Below, piece by piece: positions 5,847-13,654 of a DNA stretch of 14,932 nt. Position 1 is the first letter of the stretch, and every line of letters begins with the position of its first letter. A program made the position numbers and the translations under genes. A model generated the notes under the pieces. That model was given only the letters and a program-made list of their open reading frames with translations, made no database searches and was not told the DNA's origin. The stretch is from an uncultured Eubacteriales bacterium (lineage in GTDB: Bacteria; Bacillota; Clostridia; Christensenellales; CAG-138): assembly GCA_900547135.1 (NCBI GenBank), contig URFJ01000034.1, positions 1 to 14,932 of the forward strand. The letters are read 5' to 3'.

Positions 5847-7473
5847 TTTGGCTGTTAGCCTCCTCCATCATTTGAATATATACCATTAACTCCTTTCTGG
5901 ACGAAACGTTCAGCTTCATATAGATACGGCGGTTATGGGTTTTGATAGTATTAATAGAAAGGCAGAGTATATCGGCAATTTCCTTTGCGGTATGGCCCTC
6001 CATATACAGGTCGAATACAGCCCTTTCAGCCATAGAAAGCGTATCAATATTTCTAACAAAATCTTGGAACAGCGAGGATTGCTCCTGCTGGACCAATATT
6101 GGCTGGGATTGCTCCCCGTCGGCCCTTTCATCCTGTGTTCTCAAAAAAACAATAAGGTCGTCTATCTCAGGGATTCTGGTTTTTGCGGCTGTGGATATAT
6201 CCGTTGATTTCAGCGATTCAAGTGCTTCTACAACAGGTCTTATGTAACGACGGCTGATAAAGGCGGACAATACTATATCCACTCCCATCAAAAGCGCTAA
6301 TCCCAGCAAGAGCGTACTGGTACGGGCCGATATCTTTTCCGATAAAATGCTCTCAGGCATCATTACAGCGCATGACCATCGTTCATTCCTATATGCCGAA
6401 TCTACGGGGTATAGCGCGATATCCTGATGTAATCCTGCATAGCTGTCGGAGTTGGATTGCCTGTAACATGAGAATGCCCTATCATCTGGATATATGGTAA
6501 GGACGCCTTCCGTAAGGCTGGACGGGTAAGCTGCATTGCTTCCCGCAAAAAGAGCGCCGGATACCCTTAAATTATTCTCCTGAAGGGGGGATAGCACACA
6601 AAACAGGTAATCATATACATTGTTATCGGGCGTATTTGACAGCTTAAACAGCACTTCGCTTACTTCAAATCCGCAAACGCCCATGACTGTTCCGTCGGAT
6701 GCAATCAGAGGCGCCGAGCAGAGCATAACTTTCTCGCTGTTATAAGGCAATACCATTCCATCACTCCAGTAGTAAAGCCGGGATACAGGAAGGTCAAAAT
6801 CACGGGCCGTCTGCATTACTGTATGAAAATAGTCGTCCTCTGTGGTATTAAGCTCCATCTTCCATTGGGGAAGAACATAGATACCACTATTTCTTGCAAG
6901 CGTCATCGGACCATAAAGATACCTTAGATTTGATTCAAGGCCGCTAACTATATTGGGCTCCATATTTTTAAGGTAGACGCATGCGCGGGAGTTTTCCGCG
7001 TCTGGCAGCTTAGGATTTACCGTTGCGTCCAGCATAATAAACACGCCGCTGCTCTTTGTCCTTTCAAGCGCCCCGATGAGCTTTGCTATTTCTCCGTCAA
7101 AAAGCTGTTCAATCAGCTCAGGATGATTCTTAAGTTCGTATGCCTCTACACCCTGTTCCTTAAGACGGCGTTCAAGACTGGCAGATAGCGTACTTGAAAG
7201 CTCTACCCCCTGAACTGAGATCGCGCCAAAACTCTGATATACATCCTGTGAAAGATGAGCAAGCTCATTCTGAAGCAAGGTCTTATGTTCTTTAAGTCCG
7301 GTCTGAAAGACCCCTGTGGCAAACAGTATCACAAGGACGCCCACCATTATTATATTTAGAAACAACAGTAGGCAGCAAAAAAGTCTCAAACGCATGGAAA
7401 GCCCGTCACGTCCAGCGCGCCTGATTGCTTCCTTATATAGTTTTATGGTGTTTATAGGCGCAAAACCACCCAT
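5830..7473 (-). CDS. Membrane-spanning one-component sensor with LuxR-type DNA-binding domain
   Basis: The protein appears to sense an extracellular ligand and bind DNA from the membrane. A transmembrane helix (about 31-54) is followed by an extracellular region of about 330 residues (55-385), with the size and GTVMGVCGFEVS-type pattern of a double-Cache sensor. A second transmembrane helix (about 386-405) ends in SRRYIRPV, like the start of a HAMP. A linker leads to a LuxR/GerE helix-turn-helix at about 478-537 (LSMAERAVFDLYMEGHTAKE onward, with SINTIKTHNRRIYMKLNV as recognition region). There is no kinase or receiver domain. The start is supported by AAAGGAG 8 bases upstream. It lies 27 bases after the solute-binding protein gene, so the two are probably co-expressed and may act as a sensing pair. 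The ligand is unknown. Confidence 0.8.
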   Translation of the reverse strand: MGGFAPINTIKLYKEAIRRAGRDGLSMRLRLFCCLLLFLNIIMVGVLVILFATGVFQTGLKEHKTLLQNELAHLSQDVYQSFGAISVQGVELSSTLSASLERRLKEQGVEAYELKNHPELIEQLFDGEIAKLIGALERTKSSGVFIMLDATVNPKLPDAENSRACVYLKNMEPNIVSGLESNLRYLYGPMTLARNSGIYVLPQWKMELNTTEDDYFHTVMQTARDFDLPVSRLYYWSDGMVLPYNSEKVMLCSAPLIASDGTVMGVCGFEVSEVLFKLSNTPDNNVYDYLFCVLSPLQENNLRVSGALFAGSNAAYPSSLTEGVLTIYPDDRAFSCYRQSNSDSYAGLHQDIALYPVDSAYRNERWSCAVMMPESILSEKISARTSTLLLGLALLMGVDIVLSAFISRRYIRPVVEALESLKSTDISTAAKTRIPEIDDLIVFLRTQDERADGEQSQPILVQQEQSSLFQDFVRNIDTLSMAERAVFDLYMEGHTAKEIADILCLSINTIKTHNRRIYMKLNVSSRKELMVYIQMMEEANSQNAQTR

Positions 7474-7500
7474 CCGGAGTTCTCCTTTCGCAAAGGCCGC

Positions 7501-8892
7501 TTACTGCGCTTCAATGAACGCATTTAAGTTGCCGCGGGTTGCCGCGGCATAGGCGGAATCCTTGTCCGTGGTTTCGCATAGCTCAAGATAACGTTCGCGC
7601 GCTTTAACAGCCATAGAGATAAGCCCGCTTTCATAGCCGTCGCTAACATCGTTAAAGCTTTCAAATACGGGTGGTATATAGAAGTCATACTCGGAATGAA
7701 CAGTTATTGCGGTACGAAGAAGCTTTCGGATGTTTTCATTTCCGTTATTGGCGATTTCTTGCTCCATGCTGTTTTTAAATGCGTCGTTTGTAACGGGAAG
7801 ATACCCGGTAGACGCCACAAAACGCATATTCTGCACGGGTTGTGTAAACCATTTCAGAAACACTGCGGCGGCCTTTTCTTTTTTAGGGGTTGATTTTGCT
7901 GCCACGATTCCTGCGCCACGCTGTATAGCCACCTTTTCACCGCCCTCAAAAGTGGGAAAAGGAAGCACAGTATATTCAACATCCTCCGTTGTGTTATCCG
8001 GATATGTGATCTGAGTTCCATAGAACAGGATGCCCGCCGTGGAGCCTGTCGAGCATACTATTTCACCGGTTTTTGACAAATCCGACGAATATCCGTCATA
8101 AATAGCATATCTTCCACGTACAGCTGGTTCATATATTGCGTTCCATATCCGCTCAAACTCGGGGGACGAAAGGTTCAACTGTTCTCCATTAAAAAGGTCG
8201 CTCCCCATCTGCTTCAGGCCTACCTGCGCAATGTTGAAAAGTGAATCGGCTGTATAAAAACTTTTGCCATCTTCCTGAACACCAGGGGTTAGTGAATCGG
8301 TCCATTCATAATAGCGCTGCGCCGCATCTGCAATGCCTTCAAAAGTGGATAGGCTTTCAAGAGAAATACCGGTGGCTGTCGAGAAACGGTCGAACAGGGT
8401 CTGATTTACAAAAAGCACTTCGGTTGATTTAGCAAAAGGAAATACATAAAGCTTGCCGTCGGATAGCCTTCCTTCCTCTAAAAATCTTGGGAGATAAGCT
8501 GAAAGCTCCTCTTTGGTAAATTGCTCATCAAGAGCCGCTATCAGTCCTTTTTCCCTAAGACGGGTGGCGGTAGCGGGATAACAGGTGGTCAGATCGGGCA
8601 TATCCGGAGCGCCCGGATCGCCTGCCGAAATCATTGATAGCTTTTCTTGTAATGCAGCCGAACCCGAGACGGAGGTGACATTTATTATTATTCCCTTTTC
8701 TTTTCCAACGTTTAGGTTAAACTCCTCTATTAGTTCATCCATCGTTGTCTGCATCTGGCCACCAAAATTATGCCAAAGCGTAAGTGTGACAGGATTGCTT
8801 GGATCAAGATTATCGGATCCGGCACAACCAGCTGCTGCCATAGCTACCGTAATTATAAATATAAGGAAGCCGGCTATATATTTCTTTCCCAT
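7501..8892 (-). CDS. Extracellular solute-binding lipoprotein, family 1
   Basis: This is a secreted, lipid-anchored binding protein of the ABC sugar-type family. Residues 1-22 form an export signal with the lipobox AAGC and Cys23 as the anchor. The mature start carries VTLTLWHNFGG (about 35-45), the first-strand pattern of family 1 proteins. Later parts such as SDGKLYVFPFAKSTEVLFVN (about 144-163) and the IVAAKSTPKKEKAAAVFLKW region are also typical, and the 463-residue length is normal. GGGGG lies 9 bases before the ATG. It is the first gene of a minus-strand operon with the LuxR-type sensor and the split XRE regulator. No permease or ATPase gene is nearby, so it may present ligand to the sensor, or share permeases encoded elsewhere. 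Confidence 0.85.
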   Translation of the reverse strand: MGKKYIAGFLIFIITVAMAAAGCAGSDNLDPSNPVTLTLWHNFGGQMQTTMDELIEEFNLNVGKEKGIIINVTSVSGSAALQEKLSMISAGDPGAPDMPDLTTCYPATATRLREKGLIAALDEQFTKEELSAYLPRFLEEGRLSDGKLYVFPFAKSTEVLFVNQTLFDRFSTATGISLESLSTFEGIADAAQRYYEWTDSLTPGVQEDGKSFYTADSLFNIAQVGLKQMGSDLFNGEQLNLSSPEFERIWNAIYEPAVRGRYAIYDGYSSDLSKTGEIVCSTGSTAGILFYGTQITYPDNTTEDVEYTVLPFPTFEGGEKVAIQRGAGIVAAKSTPKKEKAAAVFLKWFTQPVQNMRFVASTGYLPVTNDAFKNSMEQEIANNGNENIRKLLRTAITVHSEYDFYIPPVFESFNDVSDGYESGLISMAVKARERYLELCETTDKDSAYAAATRGNLNAFIEAQ

Positions 8893-9142
8893 TTAGATAT
8901 ACCCCCACAATAAAGTTTCTTCCTGATTTTTTTCATATAAAATTTTATTCCTATACAATACAAAATGGATTGATGTTTAAAAAAGGAATTATTAGTGCTA
9001 AAAATATGTAAAATGAAGACAATACGTGGTGTTATACCCAAGCTCCATGATTCTGTATTTAAAATCCGTATCAAATAGTTTTGCCTTCAATTCTATCCTC
9101 TCTCATTTTATTAAGAGAGTAGGTTGTCAAGGGTTATAATTT
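8893..9142. other. Intergenic region upstream of the solute-binding operon
   Basis: This AT-rich stretch must hold the minus-strand operon promoter, but I found no clear -35/-10 pair. A small inverted repeat, CTCTCT at 9098-9103 with AGAGAG at 9114-9119, could be an operator or weak hairpin. No credible gene is present. Confidence 0.4.
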
Positions 9143-9294
9143 AAAATCACCCCACCAATCATCCCTTTTTATGTTGCGGCACCTCCATGAACAGCAGCAA
9201 CATCGAAAAACCGTCCCCACTTTATATGCGCAGGGCCATAAGCAAAAGAAAATCACCCCGAAAATCACCCCATTTTGTCATTAACAATCACCCC
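9143..9294. repeat. Cluster of AATCACCCC repeats (possible insertion-sequence end)
   Basis: AATCACCCC occurs at 9145-9153, 9251-9259, 9263-9271 and 9286-9294, with a variant AATCATCCC at 9157-9165. TTGTCA lies shortly before the first copy and before the last one. Multiple short end repeats of this sort are seen at the ends of IS21-type elements, but no istA or istB gene is present. This may be the scar or fused ends of a lost element, or a repeated regulatory site ahead of the zinc-ribbon operon. Confidence 0.45.
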
Positions 9295-9435
9295 AGGGAT
9301 GACGATAAATTGTAGTTCATCTGCTATTATGGCCGCAGAAAAGATTCCTCCGGATATTTTCTGTTGCTCACATGTTACCATTCGAATCTAACTTAGTCAA
9401 GTAAACGTGTGAAAATGTTAAGGGGGTCGTTAAAC

Positions 9436-9597
9436 ATGCAAGATGAAAAGAAACAGAAATTGATTGCGGAGGTTATCGATTCTATAAAAAGGCTGGACGA
9501 TGATAATCTGCAAAAGCTCGGTAAGTTTATAGCCGGACTTGAAGCCGGTAAGTCATTCAACGGAAACAAGGAGGTGGGCAAAAGCAATGATCCTTAA
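9436..9597 (+). CDS. Small helical protein, 53 aa, first gene of the zinc-ribbon operon
   Basis: The frame starts at the ATG at 9436, behind AGGGGG about 9 bases upstream. An upstream ATG at 9409 has no such site. The protein is highly charged and predicted helical, with an IAEVIDSIKRLDDDNLQKLG-type heptad pattern and a FIAGLE ending. A similar I..IK.L....L.....FI..LE pattern occurs at the C-terminus of the split XRE regulator at 5489-5846, so it may be a dimerisation helix related to regulators but without the DNA-binding part. Its end overlaps the next gene by 11 bases. The function is unknown. Confidence 0.65.
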   Translation: MQDEKKQKLIAEVIDSIKRLDDDNLQKLGKFIAGLEAGKSFNGNKEVGKSNDP

Positions 9598-9958
9598 AGA
9601 AACGCCGGCTTTCACGCCGCATTGTAGGTTTCTTATGAAAGGCGACGACTATCTGCTTACATTTTTCTGCGAGATATGCGAATGCGGTTACACACCTCCT
9701 CCTATCCATGCCGAATGTTTGCAGGAAGCCAGACAACTTGCAGAACCGGATGCCAGACTGCATTTTAATTGGTGTCACAGCTGCGAAAGGTGGGTGTGCG
9801 ATGAGCATTTTAATGAAAACAGGATGCTTTGTACCGAATGCGCACCGAGAGTTTGCAGCTCATGCGAAGCAAAAGTGAAAAAAGGAGATCAGTTCTGTAC
9901 AGTATGCGGAATAGCGCAATTTGAATTAAGCGAAGGGAGGATGGAAGAGAATGTCTGA
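9587..9958 (+). CDS. Cys-rich zinc-binding protein, 123 aa, paralogue of the 10871 gene
   Basis: The start at 9587 is set by AAGGAGGTGG (9568-9577). An in-frame ATG at 9539 would overlap the previous gene much further. Fourteen cysteines are present. The order is FFCEICECGY (C28, C31, C33), a helical stretch, WCHSCERWVC with DEHF (C63, C66, C71), LCTECAP (C82, C85), then a standard ribbon CSSC/CTVCG (C90, C93, C104, C107). The same three-part N-terminal module (YCDIC...CHGC..YVCD.C...LCTDCAP) is in the 10871 gene product, which has an extra Gly-rich insertion. It is soluble, with no signal or membrane segment. The catalytic role is unknown; zinc ribbons usually mediate protein or nucleic-acid contacts. 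Confidence 0.75.
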   Translation: MILKETPAFTPHCRFLMKGDDYLLTFFCEICECGYTPPPIHAECLQEARQLAEPDARLHFNWCHSCERWVCDEHFNENRMLCTECAPRVCSSCEAKVKKGDQFCTVCGIAQFELSEGRMEENV

Positions 9959-10508
9959 TCTATTGAGCGGGCTTGGTGGCCTGATGAAGGGTTTGTCAGG
10001 CTTCATGCCGCAGGATGACCCGAACGTACAACTTATGTCAGCGCAAACAGAGTTAAACAACCTCAAAAAGCAGGAATCCGAGCTGTATGTTGAAATTGGG
10101 AAGAGGGCGGTGGAGCAATACGGGCTGGACTCTTTCGGTGAACAAAGCGACCGAATAAAGCTGGTGCAGGCAAATATTGCGGCTGCGTTGACCAAGCTTC
10201 AAAGCTTGCAAGGGGAAAAGGACGCCAAGGAGAAGGCGGAAAAGGAGGCCATGGAAGGCCGTACATGCCCCGAATGTGGACATCAAAATCCTGAAGGAGT
10301 AAGATTCTGCCAGGAATGCGGCGCCAAAGTGGGTATTAAGAAAAATAGTTGCCCTTCATGCGGGGCTGTTAACCCTGCTGGCGTTAAATTCTGCCAGGAA
10401 TGCGGTTCAAAGCTAAGTGGAAGCAGGGGCGCCGTTTGCCCCGCCTGTGACCTGGAGAATCCACCAGGCACAAGATTCTGCGGCGATTGCGGCGCACGAT
10501 TGGAGTGA
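9951..10508 (+). CDS. Coiled-coil protein with three C-terminal zinc ribbons
   Basis: The protein has 185 residues. The first 20 are Gly/Leu/Met-rich (DLLSGLGGLMKGLSGFM) and may be an amphipathic helix. Residues 28-100 form a likely coiled coil (QTELNNLKKQESELYVEIG and onward). Three CPxCG-x8-FCxxCG ribbons follow: C106/C109/C120/C123, C134/C137/C148/C151 and C163/C166/C177/C180. The repeat consensus is NPxGxxFCxxCG. The start overlaps the previous gene by 8 bases with GGAAGAGA directly upstream, so expression is coupled. Coiled coil plus ribbons suggests an oligomeric scaffold. The function is not known. Confidence 0.8.
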   Translation: MSDLLSGLGGLMKGLSGFMPQDDPNVQLMSAQTELNNLKKQESELYVEIGKRAVEQYGLDSFGEQSDRIKLVQANIAAALTKLQSLQGEKDAKEKAEKEAMEGRTCPECGHQNPEGVRFCQECGAKVGIKKNSCPSCGAVNPAGVKFCQECGSKLSGSRGAVCPACDLENPPGTRFCGDCGARLE

Positions 10509-10514
10509 CAGGGG

Positions 10515-10859
10515 ATGGCGACATACAAGCAATCATGCATCCATTGCGGTAAACTCATTGACCGCGACGCTCGCCTTTGCCCGCTGTGCAGTAGCATGAG
10601 TCCATTTGGGTATCTTTGTCCCACGTGCCTTCGGCCCATTGAAAAGGGGACTCCTGTCTGCGCAGGATGCGGCAGGCCTCTGTATGTAGAATGCCCTTCC
10701 TGTGGAGGACAGACATTTGTGCAGGAACGGTGCGAACTGTGTGAAGCCGGCCTAATGGTATATTGCGAGAACAAGCGCTGCGGTGCTATGCAGTTTTTTC
10801 AAAACACCAAATGTAATGCCTGCGGCAAAAAAATCAGGGTAAAAATTGCTAAGAAATGA
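10515..10859 (+). CDS. Protein made of four zinc ribbons, 114 aa
   Basis: Almost the whole protein is zinc ribbon, with sixteen cysteines in four sets: C8/C11/C22/C25, C35/C38/C49/C52, C60/C63/C73/C76 and C84/C89/C100/C103. The last set starts with CENKRC, a wider first knuckle than the usual CxxC. It has a basic tail (KKIRVKIAKK). ACAGGGG lies just upstream of the ATG at 10515, 6 bases after the previous stop. It has no signal or membrane segment and probably binds partner proteins or nucleic acid. I cannot assign a specific role. Confidence 0.75.
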   Translation: MATYKQSCIHCGKLIDRDARLCPLCSSMSPFGYLCPTCLRPIEKGTPVCAGCGRPLYVECPSCGGQTFVQERCELCEAGLMVYCENKRCGAMQFFQNTKCNACGKKIRVKIAKK

Positions 10860-10870
10860 GGTGATAATAT

Positions 10871-11632
10871 ATGCTTAAATCCTTTACTCGAAATTATCAG
10901 GATAATTCTACCGAGGCGGGCTTCCAGTTTACCTTTTATTGCGATATCTGCAATGATGGGTATAAAAGTTCATTTATAGAATCCGAAACCTATAAAAAAC
11001 GCAAGGGCTTGCGCGGACTGTCGCGCGGAGTTGGAGTACTTGGAAGTTTCCTTGGGGGAAGGGCGCGGGATGTAGGTTATTCAGTGGAGCGCGGGGGAGA
11101 CATTCTCTCTGAGAGGTTCGAGGGGAGTTCTCCGGAATGGCAAAAGGAGCATGAACGGGCCTTTGAATTGGCACAAAATGAGGCCATGCAGCACTTCCAC
11201 CGGTGTCACGGATGCCATAGATATGTGTGCGACGCATGCCTCAACGAAGACGAGGGGCTGTGTACTGACTGCGCACCAAGACAGGAAGTATATGTGGCAA
11301 GGGCGCGGGCCGAGGCCATGAGAAGGAATATCGACGCCGCGGGGCAAACGGCTACCGTATGGCAGGGTAAGATTGAGAGCAAAACAGTTACCTGCCCTGT
11401 CTGCGGAAAACCGGCCGGCAACGGCAAGTTCTGCAACAACTGCGGAGCCTCTATGGAGCTTAGGACGTGTGCGCAATGTGGAGCGAAGAACGCTTTAGCT
11501 GGCAAATTCTGCAACAACTGCGGAGCTCCTATGAGCGCTCCGTCAGCTGCGTCTGGCATATGCACAGCATGCGGAGAGCAAAACCCGCCGGGTACGCGAT
11601 TCTGCGGAGGCTGTGGAAACAAGCTTGGATAA
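10871..11632 (+). CDS. Cys-rich protein with Gly-rich insertion and three zinc ribbons
   Basis: The protein has 253 residues. Its N-terminal module matches the 9587 product: FTFYCDICNDGY (C24/C27), then HRCHGCHRYVCDACLNEDEG and LCTDCAP (C112, C115, C120, C123, C131, C134). Between these lies an insertion of about 70 residues with Gly-rich GLRGLSRGVGVLGSFLGGRA and SPEWQKEHERAFELAQNEAM. Three ribbons end the protein (C175/178/188/191, C200/203/214/217, C231/234/245/248). The first two ribbons contain a near-identical 33-base DNA repeat (11423-11455 and 11501-11533), so they arose by recent duplication. GAGGTGA sits just before the ATG. I have a general memory of similar uncharacterised zinc-ribbon proteins in other bacteria. 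The role is unknown. Confidence 0.75.
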   Translation: MLKSFTRNYQDNSTEAGFQFTFYCDICNDGYKSSFIESETYKKRKGLRGLSRGVGVLGSFLGGRARDVGYSVERGGDILSERFEGSSPEWQKEHERAFELAQNEAMQHFHRCHGCHRYVCDACLNEDEGLCTDCAPRQEVYVARARAEAMRRNIDAAGQTATVWQGKIESKTVTCPVCGKPAGNGKFCNNCGASMELRTCAQCGAKNALAGKFCNNCGAPMSAPSAASGICTACGEQNPPGTRFCGGCGNKLG

Positions 11633-11663
11633 GCTTTAATGAATGCTTACGGAGGGAAATGCA

Positions 11664-13076
11664 ATGATGGATAAGCTGGTAGGCGGCGGTCTAACTAATG
11701 AAAATCAGCAGGATGCTGTGCCTAAGCCGGAGTTTGAGGGATTTGTTGAATGTCCACTTTTTTCAGAGCGTGCTAAGCTGGCGGTTGACAACGAAAATCT
11801 TCGAATATCCACCCTGTTTGACCAGATTGCGATACCCTACAAGGACCTGTTAGCCTTTAAAGCTCAAAACTACAGGGTAGAGCTTGAGACTGAAATTGGG
11901 ATAATCTATATATCACAGCTCGGAAACGCCTGCGAATGGTTTTATAATGCCCTGTATGCTGCCTATAACAAAAGGGTCCTTGAAGCTTTGTATATCGAGG
12001 GAAGTCCGTGCTTAGAAATAAGCGGGATATTGCACGCAGAGGAAAATGGCGAGAAAATTCATGGAAACGCTACTTTCCGCCTTTATGACGACTGTATATG
12101 TTCTTTGCCTCCGGATGAAAACGCCAGACGAATACCGCTATGCTTTATCAATGGGATGGTCAGGGATGAGTATGGCGTGACGGTTACGCTTACCACCGGA
12201 GAAAGCTATACCTTTTCCAAGCTGGGATATCAAACGGAGTATTTCGAGCAATGTCTTACAGATAAGCTAAGGGGGATGAGGGAGAAGAACCTAAAATGGA
12301 TAGAGAGTATTGACGATACCCTCAACACAATGCAGGCGGCGGCCGTTGCGAAGCTTATGCAGGAAGGCGTGGCCGCTCCTATAGGAAGATTGCACTCTCT
12401 AGCTCCGTCGTTTGTAGCAGAGCTAGAGAAAATAATCAAGGACAGTCGATTAAAGGACACATATCCGGTATTAAAGCGGATTTGCGGCGCACATAGGCTT
12501 TATGTTGGCTTGAAGCCTGCTGATGCGAAAGAACCTGAAACTATCGTTATACCGGAGGTTCAGCCGGAGGCCGCCGATTCCGACGATAAGGATGATAAGG
12601 CGCGGGAGCCTATATTGTGGCTTATTGGGCATGATGAATCGCATAAAACCGCTGCGGTTGAGCTTGCCCTTCCCGATGACGAAGCGGCAGCTACCTTTCT
12701 TTATCGCATGCAGGGTGAACCATGGCGCTTTGCCTGTATGATTGACCGGGGAATGGAGGCCGTAGGATTCAAGCGGGAACCTATTTCGTTGCCTGATACT
12801 AAGCTAGCGGCACAAGAATATGCTGGCTATGCCATGGCAATAACGCGTACCCAGTCATTAAGGCTAATTCGTTCACTTTTTGCGGGAAGGGTTATACATT
12901 CATCGACCGGCCGATGGCGTATGGAAATTGAAAAGCATTTTGAGGCGGGAAATAATAAAACCTCATATGCTAAATTGGAGATTTTAGAGGTAAATTGCCC
13001 AAACTGTGGAACTGAGCTGTCTAAGGGAGCAAGATTCTGTGGACAGTGCGGTTTAAATTTGAAAGGAGTTTTTTAA
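11664..13076 (+). CDS. Large protein of unknown function with one C-terminal zinc ribbon
   Basis: I chose ATG 11664 because GGAGGG (11651-11656) lies 7 bases upstream; the ATG at 11643 would place this site inside the gene. The protein has 470 residues. Residues about 25-105 and 110-205 look like two beta-rich units, each ending in a helix (CEWFYNALYAAY; EYFEQCLTDKLRG). This is the layout of PH-like folds, but it is only a reading of pattern. An acidic linker follows (about 285-312, ADSDDKDDKA), then a mixed domain (about 315-440) with WRFACMIDRGMEAVGFKREP. The C-terminal ribbon is C445/C448/C459/C462. There is no signal or membrane segment. The next gene starts at the base after its stop. 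I do not recognise the family. Confidence 0.75.
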   Translation: MMDKLVGGGLTNENQQDAVPKPEFEGFVECPLFSERAKLAVDNENLRISTLFDQIAIPYKDLLAFKAQNYRVELETEIGIIYISQLGNACEWFYNALYAAYNKRVLEALYIEGSPCLEISGILHAEENGEKIHGNATFRLYDDCICSLPPDENARRIPLCFINGMVRDEYGVTVTLTTGESYTFSKLGYQTEYFEQCLTDKLRGMREKNLKWIESIDDTLNTMQAAAVAKLMQEGVAAPIGRLHSLAPSFVAELEKIIKDSRLKDTYPVLKRICGAHRLYVGLKPADAKEPETIVIPEVQPEAADSDDKDDKAREPILWLIGHDESHKTAAVELALPDDEAAATFLYRMQGEPWRFACMIDRGMEAVGFKREPISLPDTKLAAQEYAGYAMAITRTQSLRLIRSLFAGRVIHSSTGRWRMEIEKHFEAGNNKTSYAKLEILEVNCPNCGTELSKGARFCGQCGLNLKGVF

Positions 13077-13568
13077 ATGGTTTACTGTGGAAATTGTGGA
13101 ACTAAATATGAAGACGGCATGAGGTTCTGCCCGTCCTGCGGCACGCCGGCCGCCAACTCACAACAGGACCCGAATCATTCCGCCGCCTATCAAGCGCCTT
13201 TGGCTAACGGAGCGCCGGCAAAGGATGATATCCGTGACGCTCAGGATAATAAGGCTATGGCCATATTGGCCTATTTAGGCCCATTGGTACTGGTGCCGAT
13301 CTTTGCGGCTAAGGAATCAAACTTTGCGCGTTATCACGCAAACCAGGGCCTAGTGCTATGTATCGCGTCGATTTTATATGGCATTGTGTACGCTATACTT
13401 AGCTCTGTAACAATCCTTATTTCATTGAGCGTTGGATTGGTAATTACATTTATACTTGGTTTGTTCTTTTGGGTTTTTGGAATTTTCAGCATTATCGGCA
13501 TAGTGCGCGCATGCAAAGGTGAAAAGAAACCCTTACCGCTTATTGGCGGCATAACCATCCTTAAATAA
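13077..13568 (+). CDS. Zinc ribbon fused to Tic20/DUF4870-like membrane domain
   Basis: The protein has 163 residues. A single N-terminal ribbon (C4/C7/C18/C21, YCGNCGTKYEDGMRFCPSCG) is followed by a Pro/Ala/Asn-rich linker (about 24-55). The membrane domain starts KAMAILAYLGPLVLVPIFAA and includes SNFARYHANQGLVL, the motif of small Tic20/DUF4870-type proteins. Membrane segments are at about 61-77, 90-112 and 117-142. The gene starts directly after the preceding stop, with AAAGGAG in the end of that gene as ribosome binding site. It is the only multi-span membrane protein in the zinc-ribbon operon and could tether the soluble ribbon proteins to the membrane. Confidence 0.8.
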   Translation: MVYCGNCGTKYEDGMRFCPSCGTPAANSQQDPNHSAAYQAPLANGAPAKDDIRDAQDNKAMAILAYLGPLVLVPIFAAKESNFARYHANQGLVLCIASILYGIVYAILSSVTILISLSVGLVITFILGLFFWVFGIFSIIGIVRACKGEKKPLPLIGGITILK

Positions 13569-13581
13569 GTTATATGGTGCG

Positions 13582-13605
13582 TTTACGATCTTCTGACGAC
13601 GTAAA
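13582..13605 (+). other. Weak inverted repeat before the lipoprotein gene
   Basis: TTTACG at 13582-13587 pairs with CGTAAA at 13600-13605 around a 12-base loop, with no T run. It lies in the 86-base gap between the Tic20-like gene and the lipoprotein gene. It could be an operator or RNA-processing stem. It is not a convincing terminator, so the lipoprotein may still belong to the operon. Confidence 0.25.
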
Positions 13606-13654
13606 TTGATTTGTAGTTATATAAAAATAAAGATATTAAAAGGATATATTAATA

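Noticed and set aside
8874..9074. Minus-strand frame upstream of the solute-binding protein
   Set aside because: It has atypical composition, no ribosome binding site, and covers the expected promoter region of the operon.
10283..10774. Long minus-strand frame opposite the zinc-ribbon genes
   Set aside because: It is a shadow of the regular Cys/Gly codon pattern on the plus strand, lacks a ribosome binding site, and looks like low-complexity His/Ser/Pro sequence.
11206..11622. Minus-strand frame opposite the 10871 gene
   Set aside because: It is also an antisense shadow of repeated zinc-ribbon codons; the plus-strand gene is clearly real.
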